Source: Ruminiclostridium josui JCM 17888
Lineage (GTDB): Bacteria > Bacillota > Clostridia > Acetivibrionales > DSM-1351
Assembly: GCF_000526495.1 (NCBI RefSeq)
Contig: NZ_JAGE01000001.1
Coordinates: forward strand, 1,362,001-1,426,000
Length of the DNA: 64,000 bases
Direction of reading: 5' to 3'
In this document: piece by piece, positions 8,203 to 16,335 of the stretch
How positions within the stretch are numbered: position 1 is the first letter of the stretch
How the letters are laid out: every line of letters starts with the position of its first letter
Notes under the pieces: generated by a model
The model's input: only the letters and a program-made list of their open reading frames with translations
Databases searched by the model: none
What the model was told of the DNA's origin: nothing
Position numbers and translations under genes: made by a program

Positions 8203-9048
8203 ATGAAGAAACATATTATAGATTTCATTTTAATTAATGTAGGATTGATTCTGGTTGGTATAGGTATTTGTTTTTTCAAAGTACCAAACAATTTTGCTAC
8301 AGGTGGAGTAAGCGGCCTTGCAATAATAGCCAGCAGCTTTTTCAAAGGCATAGACGTAGGCCCCATGATGCTTATAATTAATATAGTCCTTATCATTGTA
8401 GGATTCATTTTTCAAGGCTTAGATTTCGGCTCAAAAACAATGTATTCCAGCTTTGCTCTTTCAGGAATCGTATGGGCTATACAAAAAATATATCCCTTAG
8501 AGCATTCTCTCACAGACGATATGATGCTCGAACTTATCTTTTCTATTGTTTTTCCTGCCATGGGCTCTGCCATTGTTTTCAATCTCAATGCTTCTACAGG
8601 AGGAACGGACATTGTAGCAAAGATACTCAGCAAACGTACAAACCTTAATATTGGAAAAACCTTGCTACTGACTGATTTTCTCATTGCAGCTGGGGCCGGA
8701 GCAGTTTTTGGAATAAAAATAGGAATGTATTCTATTTTGGGCCTTTCCCTTAAAGCTTTTGTTATTGACCTTGTTATGGAAAGCTTTAACGTAAGCAAGC
8801 AATTTGTTATTATTAGTACTAAATCAGAAGATATAAAGAAATACATCGTAACCCAGCTCAACCGAGGAGCTACCATATATAAAGCCGAAGGCGCATTCAG
8901 CCACAAAACTGAGGAAGTAATTTCTACAGTTCTAAGTAGAAGACAAGCTATAAAGCTCCGAACGTATATACGCAGTATAGATAGCTCTGCATTTATAACC
9001 ATAACCAATACTTCTGAAACCATAGGTAAAGGCTTTAGAAGTATATAA
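8203..9048 (+). CDS. YitT family membrane protein
   Basis: 281 residues: five membrane helices in the first ~170 (KHIIDFILINVGLILVGIGI, GLAIIASSFFKG, MLIINIVLIIVGFIF, and others) with the conserved TGGTDIVAKIL segment near residue 128, then a C-terminal DUF2179 domain (FVIISTKSEDIKKYI, GATIYKAEGAFS) and the ending AFITITNTSETIGKGF. Families of this shape are common in Firmicutes. A transporter role is often proposed, but no substrate is established. It is monocistronic and ends at a strong terminator shared with the oppositely oriented tRNA cluster. Confidence 0.9.
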   Translation: MKKHIIDFILINVGLILVGIGICFFKVPNNFATGGVSGLAIIASSFFKGIDVGPMMLIINIVLIIVGFIFQGLDFGSKTMYSSFALSGIVWAIQKIYPLEHSLTDDMMLELIFSIVFPAMGSAIVFNLNASTGGTDIVAKILSKRTNLNIGKTLLLTDFLIAAGAGAVFGIKIGMYSILGLSLKAFVIDLVMESFNVSKQFVIISTKSEDIKKYIVTQLNRGATIYKAEGAFSHKTEEVISTVLSRRQAIKLRTYIRSIDSSAFITITNTSETIGKGFRSI

Positions 9049-9081
9049 AAAGACTGCATTTTCAATAAATGCAGTCTTTTT
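9047..9081. terminator. Bidirectional terminator between yitT and the tRNA cluster
   Basis: AAAAAGACTGCATTT pairs with AAATGCAGTCTTTTT around a 5-nt loop. The flanking A and T runs let it work for both the yitT mRNA and the minus-strand tRNA transcript. Confidence 0.85.
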
Positions 9082-9156
9082 GGTGGGAACTATAGGGCTC
9101 GAACCTATGACCCTCTGCTTGTAAGGCAGATGCTCTCCCAGCTGAGCTAAGCTCCC
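9081..9156 (-). tRNA. tRNA-Val (anticodon TAC)
   Basis: Acceptor GGGAGCT/AGTTCCC, anticodon stem TCTGC/GCAGA with loop CTTACAA, T arm GGTTCGAGCC, and encoded CCA. Last gene of the three-tRNA transcript. Confidence 0.93.
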
Positions 9157-9158
9157 GA

Positions 9159-9233
9159 TGGTGACCCATAGGGGAATCGAACCCCTGTTATCGCCGTGAA
9201 AGGGCGGTGTCTTAACCGCTTGACCAATGGGCC
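9159..9233 (-). tRNA. tRNA-Glu (anticodon TTC)
   Basis: Acceptor GGCCCAT/ATGGGTC, anticodon loop CTTTCAC, T arm GGTTCGATTCC, encoded CCA. Two nucleotides separate it from tRNA-Val, so one precursor is cut into both. Confidence 0.93.
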
Positions 9234-9265
9234 ATAAAATAAGCGATAATGTATATCGCTTAAAA

Positions 9266-9342
9266 TGGTAGCGGCGGTGGGATTTGAACCTACGACCTGC
9301 CGGGTATGAACCGGATGCTCTGGCCAACTGAGCTACGCCGCC
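9266..9342 (-). tRNA. tRNA-Met or tRNA-Ile2 (anticodon CAT)
   Basis: Acceptor GGCGGCG matches CGCCGCT with one wobble; anticodon loop TTCATAC, T arm GGTTCAAATCC, encoded CCA. It lacks the initiator features seen in the other CAT tRNA of this window (52936-53011), so it is elongator Met, or Ile2 if C34 is modified to lysidine. The outermost anticodon-stem pair appears mismatched (T-C). Confidence 0.88.
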
Positions 9343-9378
9343 ATTTTTTATGTTGCCCGTTCGCTAACGTGCTTTTAC

Positions 9379-9408
9379 ATTATACATAAGAAATAGGACA
9401 TGTGTCAA
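9379..9408 (-). promoter_or_regulatory. Promoter of the tRNA-Met/Glu/Val cluster
   Basis: Minus-strand consensus TTGACA (9403-9408), an 18-bp spacer and TATAAT (9379-9384), 37 bp before tRNA-Met. Confidence 0.85.
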
Positions 9409-9662
9409 TAGGAAGATTATATTTTTTTAAAAAATTTAATACAATTTAGAATAACCGCAAAAGAGCAGTAAAAAACCCTTAAACCACAAGGTATAAGGGA
9501 TCTATTTTCAGGAGGAATATATTTTAAGACCGGCCGGCGGAATAATCCGCCGACCAGAATGGATTATTTTCAACAATACAAATTTTATAGAAAATAATCC
9601 TATTTGTAAATGTATAAATTATTTAAAAATTTTATTTAATCAATTAATTTTCTTGTACATTT
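9409..9662. other. Intergenic segment with three inverted repeats
   Basis: No gene is visible. Three hairpins occur in a row: CCCTTA/TAAGGG near 9476-9500; a GC-rich CGGCGGA/TCCGCCG stem with a 4-base loop at about 9535-9552; and a perfect 11-bp GGATTATTTTC/GAAAATAATCC repeat at 9561-9571 and 9590-9600. An AGGAGGAATAT ribosome-site-like sequence at 9510-9520 has no good start codon after it. The last two could terminate the FG-GAP gene, or the whole could be a structured RNA. Confidence 0.45.
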
Positions 9663-10394
9663 TTACCCTCGAGAACCAAAAATAGCTACATATTGACTTG
9701 AAAGTTCAAATTTCATATTTTTGAACTCCAGTATACTTTGTACAAACCCCAAGGAATCCGCATGATACCGTCCTGCTATTTTCTGATATCCCAAAAGCTC
9801 ATAAATTCCGTCACCGTCAAAATCAACAGGATATAATCCGCTTAGTGGATCAACCCAGCCTTCAATTGGTGCTTTGAGAATTCCCTCGTTAGTGTAAATT
9901 TCACTTAGATACTCTCCGCCTTTATATGTTATATCAAGTATGTATGTATATTTATCCGTCTGGTTTTGAACCGATACCTTGTAATAATTCAGATAGTTTA
10001 CTTTGTATTGATATTCATTATTAAAGTCTTCATAATTGAATATCATTGAAAGGCGATTATTCACATCTGAAAATACGTAATAAAACATTATGGCACCGCT
10101 ACCGCCAGAATTAATCCCAATCAATATATCGTTAATTCTATCTCCGGTGAAATCACCCAAAAATAACCCTGGAGAATAGCCTGCATTTGAAGGAAGTTTT
10201 GCGCTCTGCTTAATGCCCGTTCTTCCATCCTTTATAACTAGGGTAATATCCCTCAAATAATAACCGTCAGGTGCTTTGACAGCTGTGAGATATACATAAT
10301 CTGCAATCCCGTCTCCGTTTACATCACCGTAGGCACTGGCAACTATGTTTCCCATATCGTTAGGAAATGAACCTGAATTGTATGAATACAGCAT
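9663..10394 (-). CDS. FG-GAP/VCBS-repeat protein
   Basis: 243 residues with three calcium-loop motifs typical of beta-propeller FG-GAP repeats: DVNGDGIADYV (~24), DFTGDRINDIL (~97) and DFDGDGIYELL (~195). Such repeats bind Ca2+ and usually mediate surface interactions. No signal peptide is visible (start MLYSYNSGSFPNDMGN), so export is uncertain; the start could be further upstream only if a non-ATG codon is used. It is monocistronic. Similar short proteins are common in Bacillus and Clostridium without known function. Confidence 0.75.
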   Translation of the reverse strand: MLYSYNSGSFPNDMGNIVASAYGDVNGDGIADYVYLTAVKAPDGYYLRDITLVIKDGRTGIKQSAKLPSNAGYSPGLFLGDFTGDRINDILIGINSGGSGAIMFYYVFSDVNNRLSMIFNYEDFNNEYQYKVNYLNYYKVSVQNQTDKYTYILDITYKGGEYLSEIYTNEGILKAPIEGWVDPLSGLYPVDFDGDGIYELLGYQKIAGRYHADSLGFVQSILEFKNMKFELSSQYVAIFGSRG

Positions 10395-10642
10395 TTATCC
10401 TACCTCTTTTTCAATGTTTTGAACTGCTACTATATAATATGAAAAGCTTCTGTATTGGTGAATTTATATATTTCCCATTATCCAAAAATTGAATAAACAA
10501 TTCTCGCCAAGGGTATAAATATTAATGCCACTTTCGTACTTACTTGAAATTAACAAAATACAATATATATGTTCTTTAAATCAATTACATCTAATATTAT
10601 TATATGGAAGTGAGTAAATTTTGAATAAGGTCAGGTGACCAT

Positions 10643-10873
10643 ATGATAATTCAATGTGAAAGAAAAGAATTTATTCAGCAGGGTGACCAGTTGGCAATAA
10701 CCAGAGATGACAAGCTAATCGGCTACGGTAAGGTTATCGCCCTACTGGACGAAAACGTACTAGTGGATATTGATGATGAAGCCAGTAAATCATTATTTGA
10801 AATCTTCGCAGAAGCTATCCCTTGTGACTTTACATTCGTCAACGAAAAATATAATCCAAAGAACATCGAATAA
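10643..10873 (+). CDS. Small uncharacterised acidic protein
   Basis: 76 residues, MIIQCERKEFIQQGDQLAI onward; AGGTGACC precedes the ATG. The pattern of short beta strands (GDQLAITRD, LIGYGKVIALL, ENVLVDID) suggests a small beta-barrel, and the C-terminal half is acidic. Codon use and the clean ribosome site support a real gene. I do not recognise the family. It is followed by a strong inverted repeat and then htrA. Confidence 0.55.
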   Translation: MIIQCERKEFIQQGDQLAITRDDKLIGYGKVIALLDENVLVDIDDEASKSLFEIFAEAIPCDFTFVNEKYNPKNIE

Positions 10874-10913
10874 ACATCAATATCAGTTATCCCACGTTTA
10901 CCGGAGTAAAATC

Positions 10914-10954
10914 GTTTGCCGGAAAATACCCGGCTAACGATTAACCCGGCAAAC
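10914..10954. repeat. Inverted repeat downstream of the 76-aa gene
   Basis: Arms GTTTGCCGG (10914-10922) and CCGGCAAAC (10946-10954) with a second CCGG half-site inside. No T-run follows, so it is not a standard terminator; it may be an operator or RNA structure. Confidence 0.45.
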
Positions 10955-11109
10955 ATGAATTGCTCTAGTGTTTATATGAAATGTTAACATTTTGTTTTAA
11001 AAATTATAACAGTTTATTAACTTTTTCTTCGTAAAAAATACATAATTTACAGCTATTATATAATCATAAGATAACTTAATGAATTTTCTAAAGATAGGAG
11101 GACTAGATT

Positions 11110-12399
11110 ATGTATAATAATAATGATTGGAACAATGGATACTATAATAATTCAAATTTTGATAACAACCAAATTATAACAATAACCCCTAAAAGAAAAA
11201 AGCATAAGTTTACTACCTATTTATCACTTGTGCTTATAACTTCAATAATTACCGGAGCAGCAGTAGGCGGCGGAATGTACTACAAGTTTTCAAAGGAGCT
11301 TGACAGACAAATAGGAGATTTACAGAAGTCAGTTGCTCTTTCAGCAAAAAGCAACACAGACTCCGTTGTAGGCACACTTACTTCATCAGCAGCCGAATCA
11401 TTGAAAGCAGCTACTCTTTTAAAGACCTCTGCCGGAGACTTGACTATACCTGAAATAGCAAAGAAAGTGGGACCCTCAATTGTTGGTGTAACAATGAACG
11501 TTCAAAACAGTCGTTCTTCGGGATTCTACGGTTTTGGAACACCATCTAGTTCCAGCTCTGAAGGGTCAGGTATAATATTTACTGCTGACGGATATATAAT
11601 GACAAATTACCATGTTGTATCATATGCAGACCCTAAGAAGGGAGCAAAAAATACTACACTTACAGTGTATTTACCTGATAAAAGACAAGCAAAAGCTACA
11701 TTTATAGGTGGTGATGAGGATAACGATCTTGCTGTTATAAAGATAAATCTCACTAACCTTCCTGTTGCAGAACTTGGCAACTCTTCCCAAGTAGAAGTCG
11801 GTGATACTGCCGTAGCAATTGGAAACCCACTTGGAATGGAGTTTGCAGGCTCTGTAACTGTCGGTGTAATAAGTGCACTAAATAGACAGGTTGATACTGG
11901 TAATGGACCTATGGATCTTTTCCAGACAGATGCTGCAATAAATCCCGGTAATAGCGGTGGTGCCCTTGTAAATTCCAAAGGACAAGTAATAGGCATTAAT
12001 TCAGCAAAGATATCCGAAAGCGGTGTTGAAGGCCTTGGTTTTGCAATACCAATGGACACAGCTAAACCTATAATTGAACAGCTAAAAACCTATGGATATG
12101 TTAAAGGAAAGCCTTTAATGGGAATTTCAACTCAGGAGGTTCCTGAACAATATTCTAAAATGTATGGAATACCGGTAGGATTATACGTTGTTGAAGTAAC
12201 TCCTGGAGGAGCCGCAGCAAATGCAGGTATAAAAGCAAAAGACATAATTATTATGTTAGACGGTAAAAAAGTAAAAACAAATTCAGACATTGATGCAATC
12301 AAGAAACTGCACAAAGCCGGTGATACTGTTAACGTAGTAGTTTCCAGAAACGGTCAGCAAATAACTCTAAAGCTTACATTTATGGAAGCTAATCAGTAG
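11110..12399 (+). CDS. HtrA/DegP-type trypsin-like serine protease
   Basis: 429 residues. Residues 1-33 are a cytosolic N/D-rich tail, ~36-58 a membrane anchor (TTYLSLVLITSIITGAAVGG), then a coiled linker, a protease domain (~115-320) and a C-terminal PDZ domain (~325-425, LYVVEVTPGGAAANAGI). The catalytic triad is intact: His in YIMTNYHVV, Asp in DEDNDLAVIKI and Ser in INPGNSGGAL. HtrA proteases act outside the membrane to degrade or refold damaged envelope and secreted proteins. Strong AGGAGG ribosome site. It is monocistronic and ends at a long GC-rich terminator. Confidence 0.95.
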   Translation: MYNNNDWNNGYYNNSNFDNNQIITITPKRKKHKFTTYLSLVLITSIITGAAVGGGMYYKFSKELDRQIGDLQKSVALSAKSNTDSVVGTLTSSAAESLKAATLLKTSAGDLTIPEIAKKVGPSIVGVTMNVQNSRSSGFYGFGTPSSSSSEGSGIIFTADGYIMTNYHVVSYADPKKGAKNTTLTVYLPDKRQAKATFIGGDEDNDLAVIKINLTNLPVAELGNSSQVEVGDTAVAIGNPLGMEFAGSVTVGVISALNRQVDTGNGPMDLFQTDAAINPGNSGGALVNSKGQVIGINSAKISESGVEGLGFAIPMDTAKPIIEQLKTYGYVKGKPLMGISTQEVPEQYSKMYGIPVGLYVVEVTPGGAAANAGIKAKDIIIMLDGKKVKTNSDIDAIKKLHKAGDTVNVVVSRNGQQITLKLTFMEANQ

Positions 12400-12415
12400 T
12401 AATCAATTATAAGCG

Positions 12416-12464
12416 ACAAGTCAGGGCTTTATATGCCCCCTTAAAGCCCTGACTTGTTTTTTAT
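12416..12464. terminator. Bidirectional terminator after htrA
   Basis: Near-perfect 15-bp stem ACAAGTCAGGGCTTT/AAAGCCCTGACTTGT followed by TTTTTTA. It overlaps the 3' end of the convergent GNAT gene. Confidence 0.88.
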
Positions 12465-13055
12465 TTTTAATTCCATCTTATGAAAGAATTTTTTACCCAG
12501 AAGTTTAAGATAAATATCACCCATAGCCTTCCCAACTGTTTCATTTAAACTGCTAATAGAATTTGCGTCAATCTGTAAAGTTTCATTGGGTAAAATCATC
12601 AAATACATGGGAATATCCCATATAGCGTAATCAATATCAGGCAACAGTATGAAGCCTGCTTTTTCATAGAATTTAATCCTTTTTTCCCTAATATCGCGTT
12701 CTTTCTGCTCTAAAGCATCCTCAGGCTTTTCAACCTCTACAATAATACTTCGCTTGTCGCAATATCTGTTTTTTAATATTTCTATAAACTTTGTTCCAAA
12801 GCCTTTTCCCCTATATTTCGTATAAACTGCCAATAAGCTTATAAGAACAAAAGAGTCTGTGCTGTCCACGGTACAAATTGAGTATGCAACATCTTTTTGG
12901 TCATTTACAAGCACAAATCCCTTTTGAATACCTTTTTCAAGCTGTTTGTATAAATCTTCATAGGGCGGATATTCCCCCTGTGCAAAGTCATTTACTATGT
13001 TTATGTATAAATCTCTGACCTCATGGAGATTAACAGGCCTTACATCGTATGCCAT
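12441..13055 (-). CDS. GNAT family N-acetyltransferase
   Basis: 204 residues. The acetyl-CoA loop is in LLAVYTKYRGKGFGTKFIEI (~94-113), followed by the strand SIIVEVEKPED and motif B in RIKFYEKAGFILLPDIDYAI. The C-terminal ~55 residues extend past the core GNAT fold. Substrate unknown. It starts 4 bp after the msrA stop, in what looks like a msrA-GNAT operon, and its stop lies inside the htrA terminator. Confidence 0.83.
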   Translation of the reverse strand: MAYDVRPVNLHEVRDLYINIVNDFAQGEYPPYEDLYKQLEKGIQKGFVLVNDQKDVAYSICTVDSTDSFVLISLLAVYTKYRGKGFGTKFIEILKNRYCDKRSIIVEVEKPEDALEQKERDIREKRIKFYEKAGFILLPDIDYAIWDIPMYLMILPNETLQIDANSISSLNETVGKAMGDIYLKLLGKKFFHKMELKIKNKSGL

Positions 13056-13058
13056 GGT

Positions 13059-13577
13059 TTATTCCTTCCCAATTTCATTCAATATAGATAAATCAATGTG
13101 ACAGTAGCCATTAGGATTTTTCTCCAGATACTCCTGATGGTAATCCTCAGCTTTATAAAAATTATCAAGAGGAAGAACCTCCGTTAATATTTTCCTTTTG
13201 TATAACTCCTGTTTGTTGTTAATATAGCTTTTTATAATTTCTTCGTCTTCGAAATTCTTATAGTAAATACCTGTACGGTACTGTGTACCTATATCGTTTC
13301 CTTGTCTGTTCAGTGATGTAGGGTCTATAATTCTGAAAAAGTAGTCCAGAAGCTTTTCCATAGAAATCTTAGTCCTATCATACTTTACATAAACAGTTTC
13401 CGCGTGACCTGTTGACCTTCTGCAAACATCCTCATACGTAGGGTTTTCAGTGTTTCCGTTTGCATATCCAACCTCAGTATGGATTACTCCCGGAAGTCTA
13501 GACAAAAAAGCCTGCACTCCCCAGAAACATCCTCCTGCAAGCCAAATCTCCGAAATACTATTATTTGCTTCAGTCAT
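13059..13577 (-). CDS. msrA: Peptide methionine-(S)-S-oxide reductase
   Basis: 172 residues from MTEANNSISEIW; this ATG has AAAGGAGTG upstream, while an in-frame ATG at 13613 does not. The catalytic Cys is in AGGCFWGVQAF (motif GCFWG), with EVGYANG, TGHAETV and QYRTGIYY also conserved. It reduces the S-epimer of methionine sulfoxide in proteins using thioredoxin. Resolving-cysteine positions are less clear; one Cys occurs near the C-terminus (NGYCHIDLS). It has no fused MsrB domain. Confidence 0.95.
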   Translation of the reverse strand: MTEANNSISEIWLAGGCFWGVQAFLSRLPGVIHTEVGYANGNTENPTYEDVCRRSTGHAETVYVKYDRTKISMEKLLDYFFRIIDPTSLNRQGNDIGTQYRTGIYYKNFEDEEIIKSYINNKQELYKRKILTEVLPLDNFYKAEDYHQEYLEKNPNGYCHIDLSILNEIGKE

Positions 13578-13599
13578 TGTCGTCACTCCTTTTTTATAT

Positions 13600-13881
13600 T
13601 TATCTGTCCTCAAATAAAATATCAGTTATTTCTGCTTCTGTGTTTTCCTCTATAAATTTCATGACTTCATTCAGAACAGCATTTGCCTGTGCTCTGCTCG
13701 TAGACACACAGGCTGCACCTATTACAATAGTCTGATATAAATCCTGCTCCTCTATCTCAGCTATGGATATATTAAATTTGTTTCTGGCCCTTTGCACGAT
13801 ACTTTTAACTATCATACGTTTATCCTTGAGCGAATGGCACATGGGCGCATAAAGCTTTATTCTCAAAGTTGATACAATCAT
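13600..13881 (-). CDS. DUF503 (YlxP-like) protein
   Basis: 93 residues matching the DUF503 pattern: MIVSTLRIKLYAPMCHSLKDKRMIVKS at the N-terminus, split by a variable loop, then NISIAEIEEQDLYQ and IVIGAACVSTSRAQANAVL. The fold is a small ferredoxin-like alpha/beta unit. YlxP is often encoded near infB and rbfA, suggesting a ribosome-linked role, but the gene is detached from them here. It lies 22 bp upstream of msrA on the same strand. Confidence 0.85.
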   Translation of the reverse strand: MIVSTLRIKLYAPMCHSLKDKRMIVKSIVQRARNKFNISIAEIEEQDLYQTIVIGAACVSTSRAQANAVLNEVMKFIEENTEAEITDILFEDR

Positions 13882-13908
13882 AAAGTCTCCCTCTACAGTT
13901 GAAACCTA

Positions 13909-14583
13909 TTAATATCCCAGTTCCTCTCCAACTATTATTACCTTAATTCTGTCTTTTTGGTTCTGATATGCACTGACAACATAATTACAGCATATTCTGT
14001 TTTGACCACGACAGCCATTTGTCATTGAAGAATTCCCTGATGTAAGTCCCATGCACTCTCCTTTTTCGGTACAATAAGAAGTACAATTAAGTCGAGTAGC
14101 ATTTGCGGGAGCTGCCATGGTTTTTACCCTTTTAATTGCCTCATCCAGATTTCCTACTATTTTATTTATACCCACCACAATTATTACTGATTCCGGGCCG
14201 TAACATATAGCAGCAACCCTATTGGAATAGCCGTCTACATTGTATAGTTCCCCATTTTCCGTAATAGCATTCGAACTGCTGATATACACATCTGCCAAAA
14301 AGGATTTCCGGAAAATTTGATGAATCTGTTCCTTTGATAACCCCTCTTCATATCGGTCCAGGAAAGTATATTTACCCGAGCGCAGCAAATCTATAATTCC
14401 TGCCTCAAACAAGCTCATAGAACCACCTACAGCAACGGTATCTCCTTCTTTTAGTAATTCAGCTACTTTCCCTGCAACATCCTTTACAGTTTCAACATAA
14501 TAAGGCTGCATATTATTGGCTCTGAGATTTTCCATAGTTTTTTTAATTCTTTTGTCTAAAATCGCCTTTACATTGTTATCCAT
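13909..14583 (-). CDS. LUD-domain (lactate-utilisation type) protein
   Basis: 224 residues from MDNNVKAILDKRIKK, with GGAGGGG before this ATG. LUD/DUF162 hallmarks: EGDTVAVGGSMSLFEAG (~40-56), ADVYISSSNAITENGELYN, and VVGINKIVGNLDEAIKRVK. A Cys-rich C-terminal part (CTSYCTEKGEC and CRGQNRICC) could bind a metal or cluster. Proteins of this class occur alone in clostridia; LutC-like members join L-lactate oxidation complexes, but no lutA or lutB is nearby, so the role is open. Confidence 0.85.
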   Translation of the reverse strand: MDNNVKAILDKRIKKTMENLRANNMQPYYVETVKDVAGKVAELLKEGDTVAVGGSMSLFEAGIIDLLRSGKYTFLDRYEEGLSKEQIHQIFRKSFLADVYISSSNAITENGELYNVDGYSNRVAAICYGPESVIIVVGINKIVGNLDEAIKRVKTMAAPANATRLNCTSYCTEKGECMGLTSGNSSMTNGCRGQNRICCNYVVSAYQNQKDRIKVIIVGEELGY

Positions 14584-14616
14584 TTTAATCCCCTCCATTT
14601 TCTATATAATCAAATC

Positions 14617-15063
14617 CTATATGTTTTCAAATTCTGATTTTATAAGCATCAGGAGTGCTTTTTCAAAGGCTCCATCGTTCTCCTTTGACCTTTTTCTTAT
14701 AGTGCCAGTTCTTCCTCCCGACCTCCTGATTTTTTGTCCCAAATGCCTTTCAAATAGCAATCTGTCAATATTGTTATCAGAGTATATTAATCCATTCTGA
14801 TTTAAAACCTTTGCACCTTTAGTCAGTCCCATAGCAGCTACACCATAGTCCTGAGTAACCACAATATCGTTCTTTTTGAGCATATTTATAAGCTTTATGT
14901 CAACACTGTCATTGGCTTTGTCTACAGTAATTACTGTGCTATATCCATCATTTAATTGGTGACTGGTATCAATAATCATTGTGACTGGAATACTATATTC
15001 CTTTGCAATTCTTATGATTATATTTTTTACCGGGCATGCATCAGCATCAACAAGTATTTGCAT
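14617..15063 (-). CDS. UPF0178 (YaiI/YqxD) family protein
   Basis: 148 residues. The family signature is clear: MQILVDADACPVKNII, SVDIKLINMLKKNDIVVTQD, YGVAAMGLTKGAKVLNQNG, and HLGQKIRRSGGRTG. The D-rich N-terminus and the DIVVTQDYGVA segment are PIN/NYN-nuclease-like, so it may be a nuclease, but this is not established. The LUD gene follows 33 bp downstream on the same strand. Confidence 0.9.
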   Translation of the reverse strand: MQILVDADACPVKNIIIRIAKEYSIPVTMIIDTSHQLNDGYSTVITVDKANDSVDIKLINMLKKNDIVVTQDYGVAAMGLTKGAKVLNQNGLIYSDNNIDRLLFERHLGQKIRRSGGRTGTIRKRSKENDGAFEKALLMLIKSEFENI

Positions 15064-15169
15064 ATAAATTCCTTCCAGCTTTTATTTTATTTATTATTCT
15101 ATACCAAATAATTTAATTAAATCAACTATCCGTAGGTTTTGCAGACATATTAGTGAAAATGTACCGATG

Positions 15170-15179
15170 TTAACGTTAA
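15170..15179. promoter_or_regulatory. Perfect palindrome TTAACGTTAA
   Basis: A 10-bp palindrome with a central CG, as in LacI-family operators, between the lacI-type gene and the UPF0178 gene. It could be an operator for that regulator or chance. Confidence 0.25.
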
Positions 15180-15200
15180 TTTCTGCGGCTTAGAATAAAT

Positions 15201-15234
15201 AAAAAATCACATGGAATGTCCATGCAATTTTTAT
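15201..15234 (-). terminator. Terminator after the LacI-type regulator
   Basis: Minus-strand stem GCATGGA/TCCATGT with loop CAT, followed by GATTTTTTATT. Confidence 0.7.
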
Positions 15235-15243
15235 TTTTGTAAA

Positions 15244-16248
15244 TTATATTTTTTTAACTGAGTTTCTGTAAACAATTCTTCCCTTTATACTAGACCTGCC
15301 ATGACTTTTGTTCTCATTCTTTATCTTATCAAGGATGGACTTAACTGCTGTTGCCGCCATTTCTTCTACATCAACCTCTACTGTAGTAATTTGCGGTTCA
15401 GATATTGTAGCATATATATCGTTATCAAAACTTACTACAGAAAAATCCTCCGGTACACAATAGCCCATTTCTTTAAGCTTTAAAATGAGGTTATATGCTA
15501 TACCATCACAGTTGCACACAAAAGCAGTAGGCATATCTTTGGGAAATTTGAGCTCAATATACTTTCCATGCTTGTCCCTATCGCATATCACATAATCTTC
15601 TCTCAATTTTATACCATGTTCCAAAAGAGATTTGCACATACCCAAATATCTATCCTGAATACTGCTGGTTGCATATATATCCCCAATAAATGCTATGTTA
15701 ACATGTCCGTTCTTTATTAGATAATTTGTTAATTCATAAGCTCCCCAATAATTGTCCACCGTTATTGAATCAACATTTGTACTGTCATCATAAAAATCCA
15801 GAAAAACCACGGGTATTTCTATATTCTGCAAAATCTTTATATAGGCTTTACTTACCTGTCCCAGAACAATAAGTCCATCTACCTTTTTGTCATAATAAAA
15901 CTTAGGTAGTATAACTTTGCTCTCATCCTCTGAGTTTAATACCTGAAGGATTGCGCAATACTGATACTTTTCCATTATTTGAGACAGGTGTTTAAAAACA
16001 CTGAAATAATATGACTTGTCGTCCCCCAGAAAATGTTCAGGGATAATTACTCCAATATTATACGACAAACCATCTCGCATGGATTTTGACATCATATTGT
16101 ACCTGTACCCCATTTTATCAGCTAAATCTTTTATCTTTAGCTTTAATTCTTTACTGACGCCGTCTTTATCATTCAGTGCTTTAGAAACTGTGACAATGCT
16201 GACATTTAATTCTTTGGCGATATTTTTCATGGATATGCTGCTTTTCAT
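15244..16248 (-). CDS. LacI family transcriptional regulator
   Basis: 334 residues from MKSSISMKNIAKELNVSIVT; the AGAGG site favours this ATG over one 15 bp upstream. N-terminal HTH: ISMKNIAKELNVSIVTVSKALNDKDGVS, in two parts, plus hinge. The periplasmic-binding-protein-like ligand domain follows: YNIGVIIPEHF, VDGLIVLGQVS, VVFLDFYDDSTNVDSITVDN, and the C-terminal SVVSFDNDIYATISEPQITTVEV. Such regulators usually bind a sugar. No sugar genes flank it, so the target is probably elsewhere. Confidence 0.93.
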   Translation of the reverse strand: MKSSISMKNIAKELNVSIVTVSKALNDKDGVSKELKLKIKDLADKMGYRYNMMSKSMRDGLSYNIGVIIPEHFLGDDKSYYFSVFKHLSQIMEKYQYCAILQVLNSEDESKVILPKFYYDKKVDGLIVLGQVSKAYIKILQNIEIPVVFLDFYDDSTNVDSITVDNYWGAYELTNYLIKNGHVNIAFIGDIYATSSIQDRYLGMCKSLLEHGIKLREDYVICDRDKHGKYIELKFPKDMPTAFVCNCDGIAYNLILKLKEMGYCVPEDFSVVSFDNDIYATISEPQITTVEVDVEEMAATAVKSILDKIKNENKSHGRSSIKGRIVYRNSVKKI

Positions 16249-16335
16249 AATCTTACCTCTCATAAAAACTGTCAGTACTAGTTAGCTTTTGCGGGTTGAT
16301 TACTATTTTACTATAATTTACTGAGTTTTTCCAGT

